Positions 19,522 to 29,975 of a DNA stretch of 63,219 nt are shown one piece after another (the first letter of the stretch is position 1; every line of letters begins with the position of its first letter). Both the position numbers and the translations under genes were made by a program. The notes beneath the pieces are model-generated. The model was not told where the DNA came from and did no database searches. It was given only the letters and a program-made list of their open reading frames with translations. Source of the stretch: Comamonas sp. (GTDB taxonomy: Bacteria > Pseudomonadota > Gammaproteobacteria > Burkholderiales > Burkholderiaceae_C); assembly GCA_015478895.1 (NCBI GenBank), contig JADMKK010000052.1:1-63219 (forward strand), given 5' to 3'.

Positions 19522-19680
19522 TCAAGGATAGCACGCGAGCCCTTGGTGGCGACTTACAGCGCGGCCCGGGTTTGGCGTAGCCACAGTTTCTAAGCAAAGA
19601 TGCAAAAGCATTGACAAGGCACTACGAACTTTATCTACGTCGCAAATATTTGAAATGCCAAAAGCGCCTGCATGCTGGTA

Positions 19681-19692
19681 TCTTGTAGAAGA
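19681..19692. promoter_or_regulatory. TCTTGTAGAAGA motif upstream of adk
   Basis: Identical over 15 nt (TCTTGTAGAAGACTT) to the second motif copy before monomeric icd. It is a single copy in the kdsB-adk gap, 244 nt from the adk start. It could be an operator or a chance match. Confidence 0.35.
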
Positions 19693-19710
19693 CTTTGCTT
19701 TGATATGCAT

Positions 19711-19803
19711 AAAAAAAGAGCAGCTGGCCTTTGTCTATTCAGGGTTTGCGAATCAATCTATACGCAAACTCAAGCAAACTAACGGCTAACTGCTCTTATT
19801 TTT
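19711..19803. repeat. 94-nt palindromic element, copy 2
   Basis: Read on the minus strand it begins AAGAGCAGTTAGCCGT and continues TTTGCTTGAGTTTGCGT, closely matching copy 1 read on the plus strand. Right arm and left arm (GAGCAGCTGGCC) pair, flanked by A7 and T5. It lies just past the kdsB stop. Confidence 0.8.
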
Positions 19804-19838
19804 ACTTTACTTTTCAGAAATTACTGAAAAATGAAGTT

Positions 19839-20600
19839 TTATGCGTCAGCCAAGATTTGGCGCACCCGTGCAAGATCTTCGGGGGTATCTACACCTGCAC
19901 CCGGCGCGGTCTGCGTGATGTGGACGGCAATGGCGTGCCCATGCCACAAGGCGCGAAGCTGTTCGAGCGATTCCACGGCTTCTGTCGGGGCCGGAGATAG
20001 CTGCGGAAAACTGCGCAAAAACCCCGCTTTGTATGCGTATATGCCCACGTGGCGCAGGGGCGCGAAATCGCTTTTTTCGCTCCACCATTGCCCGTCCGAC
20101 TGGTCGCGGTGAAACGGAATCGGTGCACGGCTGAAGTAATGGGCCAAGCCTTGCGCGTTGCACACCACCTTCACCACATTCGGATTCAGATAGTCTGCGT
20201 GCGAGGCAATGGGGTGCGCGGCGGTGCCCATGCTGGCTGCCGGGGCAGCCGCCAGCACGGTGGCCACGCTGTTAATGAGCTGGGGGTCAATCAGCGGCTC
20301 ATCACCTTGCACATTGACCACCATGTCATTGCCATCAAGACCCAGTTGCGTGCAGGCCTCGGCCAGGCGATCACTGCCGCTGGGGTGGTCTGCGCGGGTC
20401 AGCACCGCATCAATGCCGTGGGCTTGACAAGCCTGCACGATGGCGGCGCTGTCAGCCGCTACCACCACGCGCGCTGCAGCGCTTTTGCGCGCTTGCAGCG
20501 CAACGCGCACCACCATGGGCAGGCCTGCGATATCTGCCAGCGGCTTGTTGGGCAAGCGGCTGGAAGCCAGTCGTGCAGGAATGAGGACGGTGAAGCTCAC
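19839..20600 (-). CDS. kdsB: 3-deoxy-manno-octulosonate cytidylyltransferase
   Basis: Activates KDO as CMP-KDO for lipopolysaccharide inner-core synthesis. 253 residues. N-terminal nucleotide-binding signature [23 protein letters not shown], plus NVQGDEPLI and [12 protein letters not shown]. It follows the Trm112-like gene by 6 nt, in one transcript with lpxK. Confidence 0.96.
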   Translation of the reverse strand: MSFTVLIPARLASSRLPNKPLADIAGLPMVVRVALQARKSAAARVVVAADSAAIVQACQAHGIDAVLTRADHPSGSDRLAEACTQLGLDGNDMVVNVQGDEPLIDPQLINSVATVLAAAPAASMGTAAHPIASHADYLNPNVVKVVCNAQGLAHYFSRAPIPFHRDQSDGQWWSEKSDFAPLRHVGIYAYKAGFLRSFPQLSPAPTEAVESLEQLRALWHGHAIAVHITQTAPGAGVDTPEDLARVRQILADA

Positions 20601-20606
20601 AGCAGA

Positions 20607-20789
20607 TCAGCCTTCCAGTTCGCTGTCGTCCAGAGTGCGCGCTTCGTTTTCCAGCAAGATAGGAATGCCGTCACGCACGGGATAGGCCAAGCGGGCGCTG
20701 TGCGAGAGCAGCTCCTGACGCTCTCTGTCAAAACGCAGCGGGCCTTTGGTGACGGGGCAAACCAAGAGTTCAAGCAGTTTCGGGTCCAT
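20607..20789 (-). CDS. Trm112-family zinc-ribbon-like small protein (YcaR-like)
   Basis: 60 residues: [20 protein letters not shown], then [15 protein letters not shown]. The fold is that of Trm112/UPF0434. Only the first Cys pair position (CPVT) is present, as in many proteobacterial versions that lack zinc. Regularly found between lpxK and kdsB; role uncertain. Confidence 0.9.
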   Translation of the reverse strand: MDPKLLELLVCPVTKGPLRFDRERQELLSHSARLAYPVRDGIPILLENEARTLDDSELEG

Positions 20790-20795
20790 GGCAAA

Positions 20796-21836
20796 TTACC
20801 GTTCGGTGTTCAATGGGGTGGATGATAGGCACAGGCGCTGATCCAGGAGTCTGAAATAGCCCTGATCGATATGTACCTGCAGCGGCACTGCCAGTGCGTG
20901 TGGATCAATTTGCCAGATTTTGGCCGCATCTTTTTCAGTGCAGATCACTTGATAGCCGTTGTCAGATGGAGGCTTCCAGCTTCCAAAATTGTAGTGATCC
21001 GGTAAAGCCTCTGTGCTGCGCAGTTCCAGAGACTGAGCCCGTAGCATGGCAAAAAAATCTTCGGGCCGCGCAATGGCAGCCAGTGCATGCAAGGTTTTGT
21101 GCTGCACCAGCTGTGCCAACGGCACCCGCGAGCCGTCACGCGTTACGGCATAAGGGGCAAGCTGGCGCTGGAACGTAAAGGACGGGGTAGAAGCGGGCGT
21201 GCCTTGCGGTGGCAGCGGCGCAGAGTGCAGCACGGCGCTGACCGGGCGCGGCCACGACTCACGCAGCGGCCCTGCAGGCAATAGCCAGCCGTTGCCAATG
21301 CCTTCGTTGTTAAAGACGCAGACCTCCAGATCACGCGCCAGCGCGTGGTGCTGCAAGCCGTCGTCGCAGACCAGAACCTGGGTGTCCGGATAGGCGGCCA
21401 GCAAGGCACAGGCAGCATCGATACGCTGGCGCGCCACAAACACCGGCACGGCGCTGGCGCGGGCCATGAGCAAAGGTTCATCACCCACTTCTTGGGGCAA
21501 GGATTGGGGTGTGGCTTCCCGGCAGTCGTTACTGCTGCGACCATAGCCGCGCGAGATGATGCCAGGGCGCAGGCCTTGAGATTGCAGGTGTGCGATGGTG
21601 GCCAGCGTGACCGGGGTTTTGCCCGCACCACCCGCAATGACGTTGCCAATCACGATGACCGGAACGCCGGGGTGCTGTGCTTGCCGAATACCCCATGCAT
21701 ACAGTTTGCGCTGCAGGCCTGAGAGCGCCGCATACAGGCCTGCAGCGGGCAGCAAGGCACAGGCGGCCCAACCCCGTGTGCGCCAGATGCTGCGCAGCCG
21801 CTCTGAGCCGGTGCCCTGGTGGGCGGGGGTGGTCAT
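20796..21836 (-). CDS. lpxK: Tetraacyldisaccharide 4'-kinase
   Basis: Phosphorylates the 4' position of the lipid A precursor at the inner membrane face. 346 residues. The N-terminal hydrophobic segment (WAACALLPAAGLYAAL) precedes VPVIVIGNVIAGGAGKTPVTLA, the LpxK P-loop. RGYGRSS and DDGLQHHAL are also conserved family motifs. Ten nt downstream of exbD, same strand. Confidence 0.96.
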   Translation of the reverse strand: MTTPAHQGTGSERLRSIWRTRGWAACALLPAAGLYAALSGLQRKLYAWGIRQAQHPGVPVIVIGNVIAGGAGKTPVTLATIAHLQSQGLRPGIISRGYGRSSNDCREATPQSLPQEVGDEPLLMARASAVPVFVARQRIDAACALLAAYPDTQVLVCDDGLQHHALARDLEVCVFNNEGIGNGWLLPAGPLRESWPRPVSAVLHSAPLPPQGTPASTPSFTFQRQLAPYAVTRDGSRVPLAQLVQHKTLHALAAIARPEDFFAMLRAQSLELRSTEALPDHYNFGSWKPPSDNGYQVICTEKDAAKIWQIDPHALAVPLQVHIDQGYFRLLDQRLCLSSTPLNTER

Positions 21837-21845
21837 GCAGCAGGC

Positions 21846-22277
21846 CTATTTGCCTGCCGATGCGGCAGACTGGGTCGCAAAAGTGATTTGCGACAGGCCC
21901 GCACGGCGCGCCGCTTCCATGGCCGATACCACGGCCTGGTGTGGTGCAGCAGCATCGGCGCTGATGATGACCACGCTGTCCGCGCCAGCGGGCGCTGCTC
22001 CTGCCAGCGCGCTGGCGATGGCGTCAATGGAGCGGTCTTCCAGCGTGATTTTGTCAATGGCATAGCGGCCATCGGCCGCAATCGAGACGATGACTTCCTT
22101 GGGGCGGTCACGCATTGGCTGGGCATCGGCCGTCGGGAGCGTTAACTGCAGCTCCGTGAACTTGCTGTACGTGGTGCTCAGCATCAAAAAGATGAGCACC
22201 ACCAGCAGCACGTCAATGAAGGGGATCAGGTTGATCTCCGGCTCCTCGGCGCGGCGGGTGCGAAAGTTCATGGCCAT
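21846..22277 (-). CDS. exbD: Biopolymer transport protein ExbD
   Basis: 143 residues, one N-terminal membrane helix (INLIPFIDVLLVVLIFLMLSTTY) with the membrane Asp conserved in ExbD/TolR, then a periplasmic domain. With ExbB it forms the proton-driven motor that energises TonB-dependent uptake. This is the first of two exbBD pairs in the window; this one sits with lipid A genes and has no tonB. Confidence 0.93.
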   Translation of the reverse strand: MAMNFRTRRAEEPEINLIPFIDVLLVVLIFLMLSTTYSKFTELQLTLPTADAQPMRDRPKEVIVSIAADGRYAIDKITLEDRSIDAIASALAGAAPAGADSVVIISADAAAPHQAVVSAMEAARRAGLSQITFATQSAASAGK

Positions 22278-22288
22278 GGGTGTTCCCG

Positions 22289-22936
22289 TTACCGCTGCGT
22301 AGGCGCTGGCTTGCGCAGATGATTGAGGTGGCGCACAAACTGCTCGCTGGCCAATTCCAGTTGCAGCAGGTAAGCATCGACGCGGGCGCGGAAGTACTTC
22401 CAGAAGATCAGGGCAGGGATGGCAACGATCAAGCCAAACGCTGTGTTGTACAGCGCAATCGAGATGCCGTGCGCCAATTGGCCGGGGTTGCCCGTGCCCA
22501 TGGCGCCGCTGCCCGCTTGTGAGCCGAAGATTTCAATCATGCCAATCACGGTGCCCAGCAGCCCCAGCAAAGGAGCGGCAGACGCAATGGTGGCCAAAGC
22601 GCCCAGATATTTCTCCAGGCGGTGTGCCACACCGCGGCCTGCGGACTCCATGCGCGCGCGCACTTCTTCTTCGGTGCTTTGGGGGCTGGCGTGCAGCTGT
22701 TGCATACCACTGGCCAAGACTTCGCCCAGCGCACTGTTTTGCGCCAGTTGTTGCACCACATCGTTGGAAGGAAGCCGCTCGCGCGAGACGGCAATCGCTT
22801 CATCGAGCAGCTTGGGGGGAATCACGCGGGATGTTTTGAGGGCGACAAAACGTTCAAAAATCAGCGCCAGAGCGAAGATAGAACATGCAATAAGGGGCCA
22901 GATGGGCCAGCCAGCGGCCTGTATGATCGACAGCAA
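22289..22936 (-). CDS. exbB: MotA/TolQ/ExbB proton channel protein
   Basis: 215 residues with three membrane spans: WPIWPLIACSIFALALIF near the N-terminus, ATIASAAPLLGLLGTVIGMI, and ALYNTAFGLIVAIPALIFW. I chose TTG 22936 because GGAGAAG lies just upstream and the protein then begins MLSIIQAAGW like its relatives. Longer reading upstream has no family similarity. Partner of exbD, 11 nt away. Confidence 0.9.
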   Translation of the reverse strand: MLSIIQAAGWPIWPLIACSIFALALIFERFVALKTSRVIPPKLLDEAIAVSRERLPSNDVVQQLAQNSALGEVLASGMQQLHASPQSTEEEVRARMESAGRGVAHRLEKYLGALATIASAAPLLGLLGTVIGMIEIFGSQAGSGAMGTGNPGQLAHGISIALYNTAFGLIVAIPALIFWKYFRARVDAYLLQLELASEQFVRHLNHLRKPAPTQR

Positions 22937-23103
22937 CTTTTCTTCTCCGTGCTTGTAGGTGTTTGCGTGCAGCCGGGCATTATCACGCAGGCCTTGCCTT
23001 GTGCCTGTGTTTTGTAGGCTGATTGCTGATGTATTGGCACGGATCAAAGCTTGCATGCACCATTTGAGGCCGCTTATTGCTGAAGTAGCCGCCTGATTGT
23101 TCG

Positions 23104-24420
23104 ATGTCTCACTTTGAATCTCCTGCTTTTGTATCCAAGCCCCGCGTCTGGGATGTGGGCACCTTGTGCCGCGCCATTGCCGATACGCTGGAGGCACGCT
23201 TTAACCCCGTGACGGTGCGCGGCGAGATCACCGGTTTTTCGCGCGCGGGCAGTGGGCATTGTTACTTCAGCATCAAAGACGCCAATGGGCAGCTGCGCTG
23301 CGCGATGTTTCGCCGCGCTGCCATGGCCATGGATTTCACGCCGCGTGATGGTGAACTGGTCGAGGTGCGGGGCAAGCTGGGCGTCTATGAGCAGCGCGGT
23401 GATTTGCAATTGATTGTGGACAGCCTGCAGCGCGCCGGGCAAGGGGCCTTGTTTGAACAGTTCCTGCGCGTGAAAGCGCAGCTGGAGGCAGAAGGCTTGT
23501 TTGATGCCGCGCGCAAACGCACGCTTCCCATCATGCCGCGCGGCATTGGGGTGGTGACATCGCTGGGCGCTGCTGCTTTGCACGATGTCGCCACCGCGCT
23601 GCGCCGCCGCGTGCCCCATATTCCGGTGCTGATCGCGCCAGCGCTGGTGCAGGGGGCCGAAGCTCCCAGCGCCATTGCACAAGCCTTGCAGCAGCTGTAT
23701 GCCCTGGCCGCGTGCAAAGGTGAGCCCGGTGTGCCCGACATTGATGTGATCTTGCTGGTGCGCGGTGGCGGCTCCATCGAGGATCTCTGGGCCTTCAATG
23801 ATGAGCAAGTGGCGCGCGCCATTGTGCAAAGCCCGGTGCCTGTCATCAGCGGAGTCGGGCACGAAACGGATTTCACCATCGCCGATTTCTGTGCCGATTT
23901 GCGCGCACCTACCCCTACAGCGGCGGCCGAGCTGGTGGCGCAGCCGCGCCAAGCATGGCTTGATGGGCTGGCGCTGATGGAGCAGCGCGTGCATAACGCG
24001 GTGCTGCGGCAGGTGGACCGGCAAGGCCAGCGTCTGGACGCTGCGGCCAATCGCTTGGGGCGCCCCAGCCAGCAAATGGCGCAGCAGCATTTGCGGCTTG
24101 CGCAATTGGGACAACGTGCGCGACATGGTGCGCACTTGAAAATGCAGCAGCAAGCCCATATATACCAAGGGCTAGAGGCCAATTTGGCTCAAAAAACTGC
24201 ACGACGACTTGAGGTGCAGCGTCACCACCTGCAGCAGTTGGGCATAGGGCTGGAGTTGCTGAGCCCCCAGCGGGTGTTGGAGCGTGGCTACAGCGTGCTG
24301 ACCACCCAGGCTGGGCAAGTCATTACCAGTGCGCAGCAAGCGCCTGTTGGCATGCCTTTGAAAGCGGTTTTGGCCGAAGGCAGTCTGGATGTGACGGTGA
24401 CGCAGCCCAAATTGCTCTAG
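23104..24420 (+). CDS. xseA: Exodeoxyribonuclease VII large subunit
   Basis: 438 residues. Degrades single-stranded DNA with XseB. The N-terminal OB fold (VRGEITGFSRAGSGHCYFSIKDANGQLRC) is followed by a catalytic domain with RGIGVVTSLGAAALHD and DVILLVRGGGSIEDLWAFNDE, then a coiled-coil C-terminus. Divergent from exbB; xseB is not adjacent. Confidence 0.96.
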   Translation: MSHFESPAFVSKPRVWDVGTLCRAIADTLEARFNPVTVRGEITGFSRAGSGHCYFSIKDANGQLRCAMFRRAAMAMDFTPRDGELVEVRGKLGVYEQRGDLQLIVDSLQRAGQGALFEQFLRVKAQLEAEGLFDAARKRTLPIMPRGIGVVTSLGAAALHDVATALRRRVPHIPVLIAPALVQGAEAPSAIAQALQQLYALAACKGEPGVPDIDVILLVRGGGSIEDLWAFNDEQVARAIVQSPVPVISGVGHETDFTIADFCADLRAPTPTAAAELVAQPRQAWLDGLALMEQRVHNAVLRQVDRQGQRLDAAANRLGRPSQQMAQQHLRLAQLGQRARHGAHLKMQQQAHIYQGLEANLAQKTARRLEVQRHHLQQLGIGLELLSPQRVLERGYSVLTTQAGQVITSAQQAPVGMPLKAVLAEGSLDVTVTQPKLL

Positions 24421-24616
24421 CGCCCTCGCGCGCATGCCTTGGCCTTTTACAGGCACGGCCCGTAGGTTTTAGCTGCAATCGGCGTGGCTTGTTCCTACAA
24501 TGGCTGACAAGGCGTGTAGTTTGCGCCACGTCAAAATACACGTTTGATTTTTTTCCCTGTGCTGCAGCTTGCAGTGCAGCCCTTCTAACTATTTAAACCA
24601 CGACAAGGATTCAAAA

Positions 24617-25201
24617 ATGGAACATACATTGCCCCAGTTGCCCTACGCCATCGACGCGTTGGAACCCCATTACAGCAAAGAGACTTTCGAGTACCACCAC
24701 GGCAAGCACCACAACACTTACGTCGTGAACTTGAACAATCTGATCAAGGGCACCGAGTTTGAAGCCCTGTCGTTGGAAGAGATCGTCAAGAAGGCTTCAG
24801 GCGGCATCTACAACAACGCTGCCCAGCACTGGAACCACAGCTTCTTCTGGAAGTGCATGACGCCTAATGGCGGTGCCGCACCTACAGGCGCTCTGGCCGA
24901 TGCCATCAATGCCAAGTTCGGCAGCTTTGACAACTTCAAGGCCGAATTTGCCAAGTCTGCCGCTGGCAACTTCGGTTCCGGCTGGACATGGTTGGTTAAG
25001 AACGCTGACGGTTCCGTGGAAATCGTGAACACTGGCGCTGCAGGCAACCCCATCGTGGACGGCAAGACACCGCTGATCACTGTGGACGTCTGGGAACACG
25101 CCTACTACATCGACTACCGCAACGCGCGTCCCAAGTTCCTGGAAGTGTTCCTGAACAACCTGGCCAACTGGAAGTTCGCAGAAGAAAACTTCGCGGCCTA
25201 A
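24617..25201 (+). CDS. sodB: Superoxide dismutase (Fe type)
   Basis: 194 residues. Metal ligands lie in [21 protein letters not shown] and [24 protein letters not shown] and FGSGWTWLV with QHWNH suggest the iron form. ATG 24617 follows AAGGATTC; an earlier in-frame start adds a non-family extension. Monocistronic, with a terminator downstream. Confidence 0.95.
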   Translation: MEHTLPQLPYAIDALEPHYSKETFEYHHGKHHNTYVVNLNNLIKGTEFEALSLEEIVKKASGGIYNNAAQHWNHSFFWKCMTPNGGAAPTGALADAINAKFGSFDNFKAEFAKSAAGNFGSGWTWLVKNADGSVEIVNTGAAGNPIVDGKTPLITVDVWEHAYYIDYRNARPKFLEVFLNNLANWKFAEENFAA

Positions 25202-25247
25202 AGCGTTCACTGACGCTTAGCTGTCATCGCAGACCATGACGATGGTC

Positions 25248-25283
25248 AAGCCCGCTGGTGAAAGCCCGCGGGCTTTTCTTTTG
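25248..25283 (+). terminator. Rho-independent terminator after sodB
   Basis: AAGCCCGC (25248-25255) / GCGGGCTT (25268-25275), then TTCTTTT. Confidence 0.8.
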
Positions 25284-25336
25284 GCGCACTGGTAGATTGC
25301 ACAGGCAAGCACTAAAAATGTCTTGCGTCAACTTGG

Positions 25337-25373
25337 TCTTATAGAAGAGTTTTTAAATAACTCTTGTAGAAGA
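25337..25373. promoter_or_regulatory. Paired TCTTnTAGAAGA operator upstream of icd
   Basis: TCTTATAGAAGA (25337-25348) and TCTTGTAGAAGA (25362-25373), centres 25 bp apart and embedded in a larger palindrome GTCTTATAGAAGAG / CTCTTGTAGAAGAC. A similar pair lies before aceA. It is probably the binding site of a dimeric regulator of the isocitrate node; the regulator is not identified. Confidence 0.6.
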
Positions 25374-25558
25374 CTTAATAAAAAGGTTGGATGAACGGTT
25401 AGAATTTTGCATAGTGGGAGTCCGCTTCACGTATGCGAAATTTCTGACTGATGCTGTGTGCACAGAACAGAATTCTGCGCCGCGGCGGGCAACCCAGTCG
25501 GGAACAGGTCCTCAGTGCCTATTCACATCCCAGCAATCCATTGAGCCAAAAGCAAGAG

Positions 25559-27793
25559 ATGACTACACAACAATCCACCATCATCTACACCCTGACGGAT
25601 GAAGCCCCCCGTCTGGCGACCAGCGCTTTCCTGCCTGTGGTGCAAGCTTTCGCTTCCACTGCTGGTGTGAACGTAGAGACCAGCGACATTTCTGTGGCTG
25701 CGCGTATCTTGGGTGAGTTCAACGACCTGTTGCCCGAAGCGCAGCGCGTGCCCAACACCTTGGCCGACCTGGGCAAGCTGACACTCACGCCGGAAGCCAA
25801 CATCATCAAGTTGCCCAATATTTCGGCATCGGTGGCGCAGTTGATCGCCGCCATCAAGGAATTGCAAGGCAAAGGCTACGCACTGCCGGACTACCCGGAA
25901 GACGCCAAGACCGCGGAAGACAAAGCCATCCTGGCGCGTTATTCCAAGTGCATTGGTTCGTCCGTGAACCCCGTGCTGCGCGAAGGCAACTCCGACCGCC
26001 GCGCGCCTGCTGCCGTGAAGAACTTCGCCAAGAAGAACCCGCACTCCATGGGTGAGTGGAAGCAGTGGTCGCAAACGCATGTCTCGCACATGCACGAAGG
26101 CGACTTCTACCACGGCGAAAAGTCCATGACGCTGGACAAGGCCCGTGACGTGAAGATGGTGCTGGAAACTGCATCGGGCAAGTCCATCGTGCTTAAAGAG
26201 AAAGTGGCGCTCAAGGACGGCGAAATCATCGACTCCATGTTCATGAGCAAGCAGGCGCTGTGCGACTTCTATGAGCGCGAATTGGACGACTGCAAGGAAG
26301 CCGGCGTTTTGTTCTCCCTGCACGTCAAGGCCACCATGATGAAGGTCTCGCACCCCATCGTGTTTGGCCACTGCGTGAAGATTTACTACAAGGACGCTTT
26401 TGCCAAGCATGGCAAGCTGTTCGATGAGCTGGGCGTGAACGTGAACAACGGCATGGCCACGCTCTACGAAAAGATCGAAACGCTGCCCGCTTCGCAGCGC
26501 GAAGAAATCATTCGTGACCTGCACGCTTGCCACGCCAACCGCCCCGAGCTGGCGATGGTGGATTCGGCCAAGGGCATCACCAACTTCCACTCGCCCAACG
26601 ACATCATCGTGGACGCTTCCATGCCCGCCATGATTCGCCAAGGCGGCAAGATGTGGGGCGCGGACGGCAAGACTTACGACTGCAAGGCCGTGATGCCCGA
26701 GTCGACCTTTGCCCGCATCTACCAGGAGATGATCAACTTCTGCAAGTGGCACGGCAACTTCGACCCGCGCACGATGGGCACCGTGCCCAACGTGGGCTTG
26801 ATGGCGCAAAAGGCTGAGGAATACGGCTCGCACGACAAGACGTTTGAGTTGACTGAAGCCGGGGTGGCCAACATCGTAGACATCGCCACCGGCGAAGTGC
26901 TGCTGACGCAGAACGTGCAAGCCGGTGACATCTGGCGCATGTGCCAGGTCAAGGACGCGCCGATTCGCGACTGGGTCAAGCTGGCCGTCACGCGCGCCCG
27001 CAACTCCGGCATGCCTGCGATTTTCTGGCTGGACGCATACCGCCCGCACGAAGCCGAGCTGATCAAGAAGGTGCGCACCTACCTGAAGGACCACAACACC
27101 GAAGGCCTGGACATCCAGATCATGAGCCAGGTGCGCGCCATGCGTTTCACGCTGGAACGTGTCGCGCGCGGTCTGGACACCATCTCGGTGACCGGCAACA
27201 TCCTGCGCGACTACCTGACCGACTTGTTCCCGATTCTGGAACTGGGCACCTCCGCCAAGATGCTGTCCATCGTGCCTTTGATGGCTGGCGGCGGCATGTA
27301 CGAAACTGGCGCGGGCGGCTCGGCGCCCAAGCACGTGCAGCAGCTGGTGGAAGAGAACTTCCTGCGCTGGGACTCGCTGGGTGAATTCCTGGCGCTGGCC
27401 GTGTCGCTGGAAGACATGGGCATCAAAAACGGCAACGCGCAAGCCAAGTTGCTGGCCAAGACGCTGGACGAAGCCACCGGCAAGCTGCTGGACAACAACA
27501 AGTCGCCTTCGCGCAAGGTCGGTCAGATCGACAACCGTGGCTCGCAGTTCTATCTGTCGCTGTACTGGACCCAAGCTTTGGCTGCACAGACCGAAGACGC
27601 AGCTTTGGCTGCCAAGTTCGCGCCTTTGGCCAAGACTTTGGCGGAGAACGAAGCCAAGATCGTGGACGAGTTGAACGCCGTGCAGGGCAAGGCGGCCGAC
27701 ATTGGAGGTTATTACCAGCCTGATGTCGCCAAGCTGGACGCCATCATGCGCCCCAGCGCCACCTTCAACGCGGCGATTGCATCGCTGGCTTGA
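25559..27793 (+). CDS. icd: NADP-dependent isocitrate dehydrogenase, monomeric type
   Basis: Converts isocitrate to 2-oxoglutarate and CO2. 744 residues, the size of the monomeric (IDH-II) family. Features: [21 protein letters not shown] at the start, [18 protein letters not shown] (substrate loop), [15 protein letters not shown], and [11 protein letters not shown] 25559 (MTTQQS) has AAGCAAGAG upstream. An unrelated dimeric IDH is encoded 0.8 kb downstream. The operator pair lies about 190 nt upstream. Confidence 0.96.
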   Translation: MTTQQSTIIYTLTDEAPRLATSAFLPVVQAFASTAGVNVETSDISVAARILGEFNDLLPEAQRVPNTLADLGKLTLTPEANIIKLPNISASVAQLIAAIKELQGKGYALPDYPEDAKTAEDKAILARYSKCIGSSVNPVLREGNSDRRAPAAVKNFAKKNPHSMGEWKQWSQTHVSHMHEGDFYHGEKSMTLDKARDVKMVLETASGKSIVLKEKVALKDGEIIDSMFMSKQALCDFYERELDDCKEAGVLFSLHVKATMMKVSHPIVFGHCVKIYYKDAFAKHGKLFDELGVNVNNGMATLYEKIETLPASQREEIIRDLHACHANRPELAMVDSAKGITNFHSPNDIIVDASMPAMIRQGGKMWGADGKTYDCKAVMPESTFARIYQEMINFCKWHGNFDPRTMGTVPNVGLMAQKAEEYGSHDKTFELTEAGVANIVDIATGEVLLTQNVQAGDIWRMCQVKDAPIRDWVKLAVTRARNSGMPAIFWLDAYRPHEAELIKKVRTYLKDHNTEGLDIQIMSQVRAMRFTLERVARGLDTISVTGNILRDYLTDLFPILELGTSAKMLSIVPLMAGGGMYETGAGGSAPKHVQQLVEENFLRWDSLGEFLALAVSLEDMGIKNGNAQAKLLAKTLDEATGKLLDNNKSPSRKVGQIDNRGSQFYLSLYWTQALAAQTEDAALAAKFAPLAKTLAENEAKIVDELNAVQGKAADIGGYYQPDVAKLDAIMRPSATFNAAIASLA

Positions 27794-27802
27794 GTGTGAC
27801 AG

Positions 27803-27832
27803 AGCCCGCCGCGGATGAAGCTGCGGGCTTTA
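27803..27832 (+). terminator. Terminator-like hairpin after monomeric icd
   Basis: AGCCCGC (27803-27809) / GCGGGCT (27823-27829) with only a short T stretch; the palindromic element that follows directly may complete termination. Confidence 0.6.
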
Positions 27833-27924
27833 AAAAAGAGAGCTGCTTGCCCTGGTATGGCTTGGATTTGAGAGGTTAAACACTCGCAAAGCCAGTCAAA
27901 CCAAGGGCAAGTAGCTCTCTTTTT
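27832..27924. repeat. 94-nt palindromic element, copy 3
   Basis: Left A6-GAGAGCTGCTTGCCCTGG and right CCAAGGGCAAGTAGCTCTC-T5. The arm sequence differs from copy 1, but pairing, length and the A/T ends are kept. Confidence 0.8.
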
Positions 27925-27969
27925 GTGAGTTTGTGAGTCAAGCGTTACGGTTGTGAAGGCGATAGCGCT

Positions 27970-28455
27970 TTAAGGCTTGGCAAATGGCGCGCCGGTCAGC
28001 TTGGCACCGGCGCGGATGTTTTTAGCCTGGAACCAGCCCTGGTTCATCTCCAGCACATAGCGCACGGGCTGGGTGGAGCAGTGCGTGTTTTCATCGAGCG
28101 GCTGCATATCGGCCAGATTGACAATCGTGCCGTCATCGGCCACGAAAGCTGCTGTCAGCGGAATCAGCGTGTTCTTCATCCAGAAGCACTGCACGCCGGG
28201 CTGCTCAAACACAAACAACATGCCTTCGTGCTGGGGCATGGATTTGCGGTGCATGAGGCCCGTCTGGCGCTCGTGAAACTGAGCAGCCACCTGCGTATCA
28301 ATGCGGAACATGCCTGCGCGCAGCTCGATGCGCGGCAGGTGCATTTGAGGCTCACCGGCCGGAGTTTGGGCCTGCGCGCAAAAGAGCGCGCTCAGTGCCC
28401 AGCATCCCAGGGCGGCCAGGCTCTGGCGTGTCATTGGGGGTAGAGAAAGCAGCAT
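27970..28455 (-). CDS. DUF192 family exported protein
   Basis: About 161 residues. Signal-peptide-like start (SLAALGCWALSALFCAQA), then the DUF192 core ERQTGLMHRKSMPQHEGMLFVF and MKNTLIPLTAAFVADDGTIV. Probably periplasmic. The biochemical role of DUF192 is not established. The start is uncertain (ATG 28515, 28455 or 28434); none has a clear RBS. Confidence 0.8.
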   Translation of the reverse strand: MLLSLPPMTRQSLAALGCWALSALFCAQAQTPAGEPQMHLPRIELRAGMFRIDTQVAAQFHERQTGLMHRKSMPQHEGMLFVFEQPGVQCFWMKNTLIPLTAAFVADDGTIVNLADMQPLDENTHCSTQPVRYVLEMNQGWFQAKNIRAGAKLTGAPFAKP

Positions 28456-28615
28456 GGCGTGAATGATAGGTGGTTTGGACTTGGCGATGTGCGGCAGACT
28501 TGCTGTGCCGATCATGGGGCTGATACGGCGTAATTCGCGTTGGCAGGTGACGAATTGGCGTCAGGCCAGCGCCTGCTGTGGCCCCTAGAATCACCGCAGG
28601 AGGCATTACATCGCT

Positions 28616-29875
<1,260 letters not shown>

Positions 29876-29893
29876 CGCCCCTTAAGGCACCCC

Positions 29894-29922
29894 AACCCCG
29901 CTCTTGTTGTGCGGGGTTTTTT
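29894..29922 (+). terminator. Rho-independent terminator after dimeric icd
   Basis: CCCCGC, loop, GCGGGG and TTTTTTT, about 20 nt after the stop. Confidence 0.85.
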
Positions 29923-29928
29923 TATGTG

Positions 29929-29975
29929 AAATTGGCATCTAGCCCTTGTGTAGCAAAGGCTGATAGCTATAAATT
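29929..29975. repeat. 47-nt palindromic element (short class), copy A
   Basis: AAATTGGC-CTAGCCCTT on the left and AAAGGCTGATAGCTAT on the right. It shares AAATTGGCnnCTAGCCCTT and TAGCTAT with the element at 45748. It ends next to the MFS start codon. Confidence 0.7.
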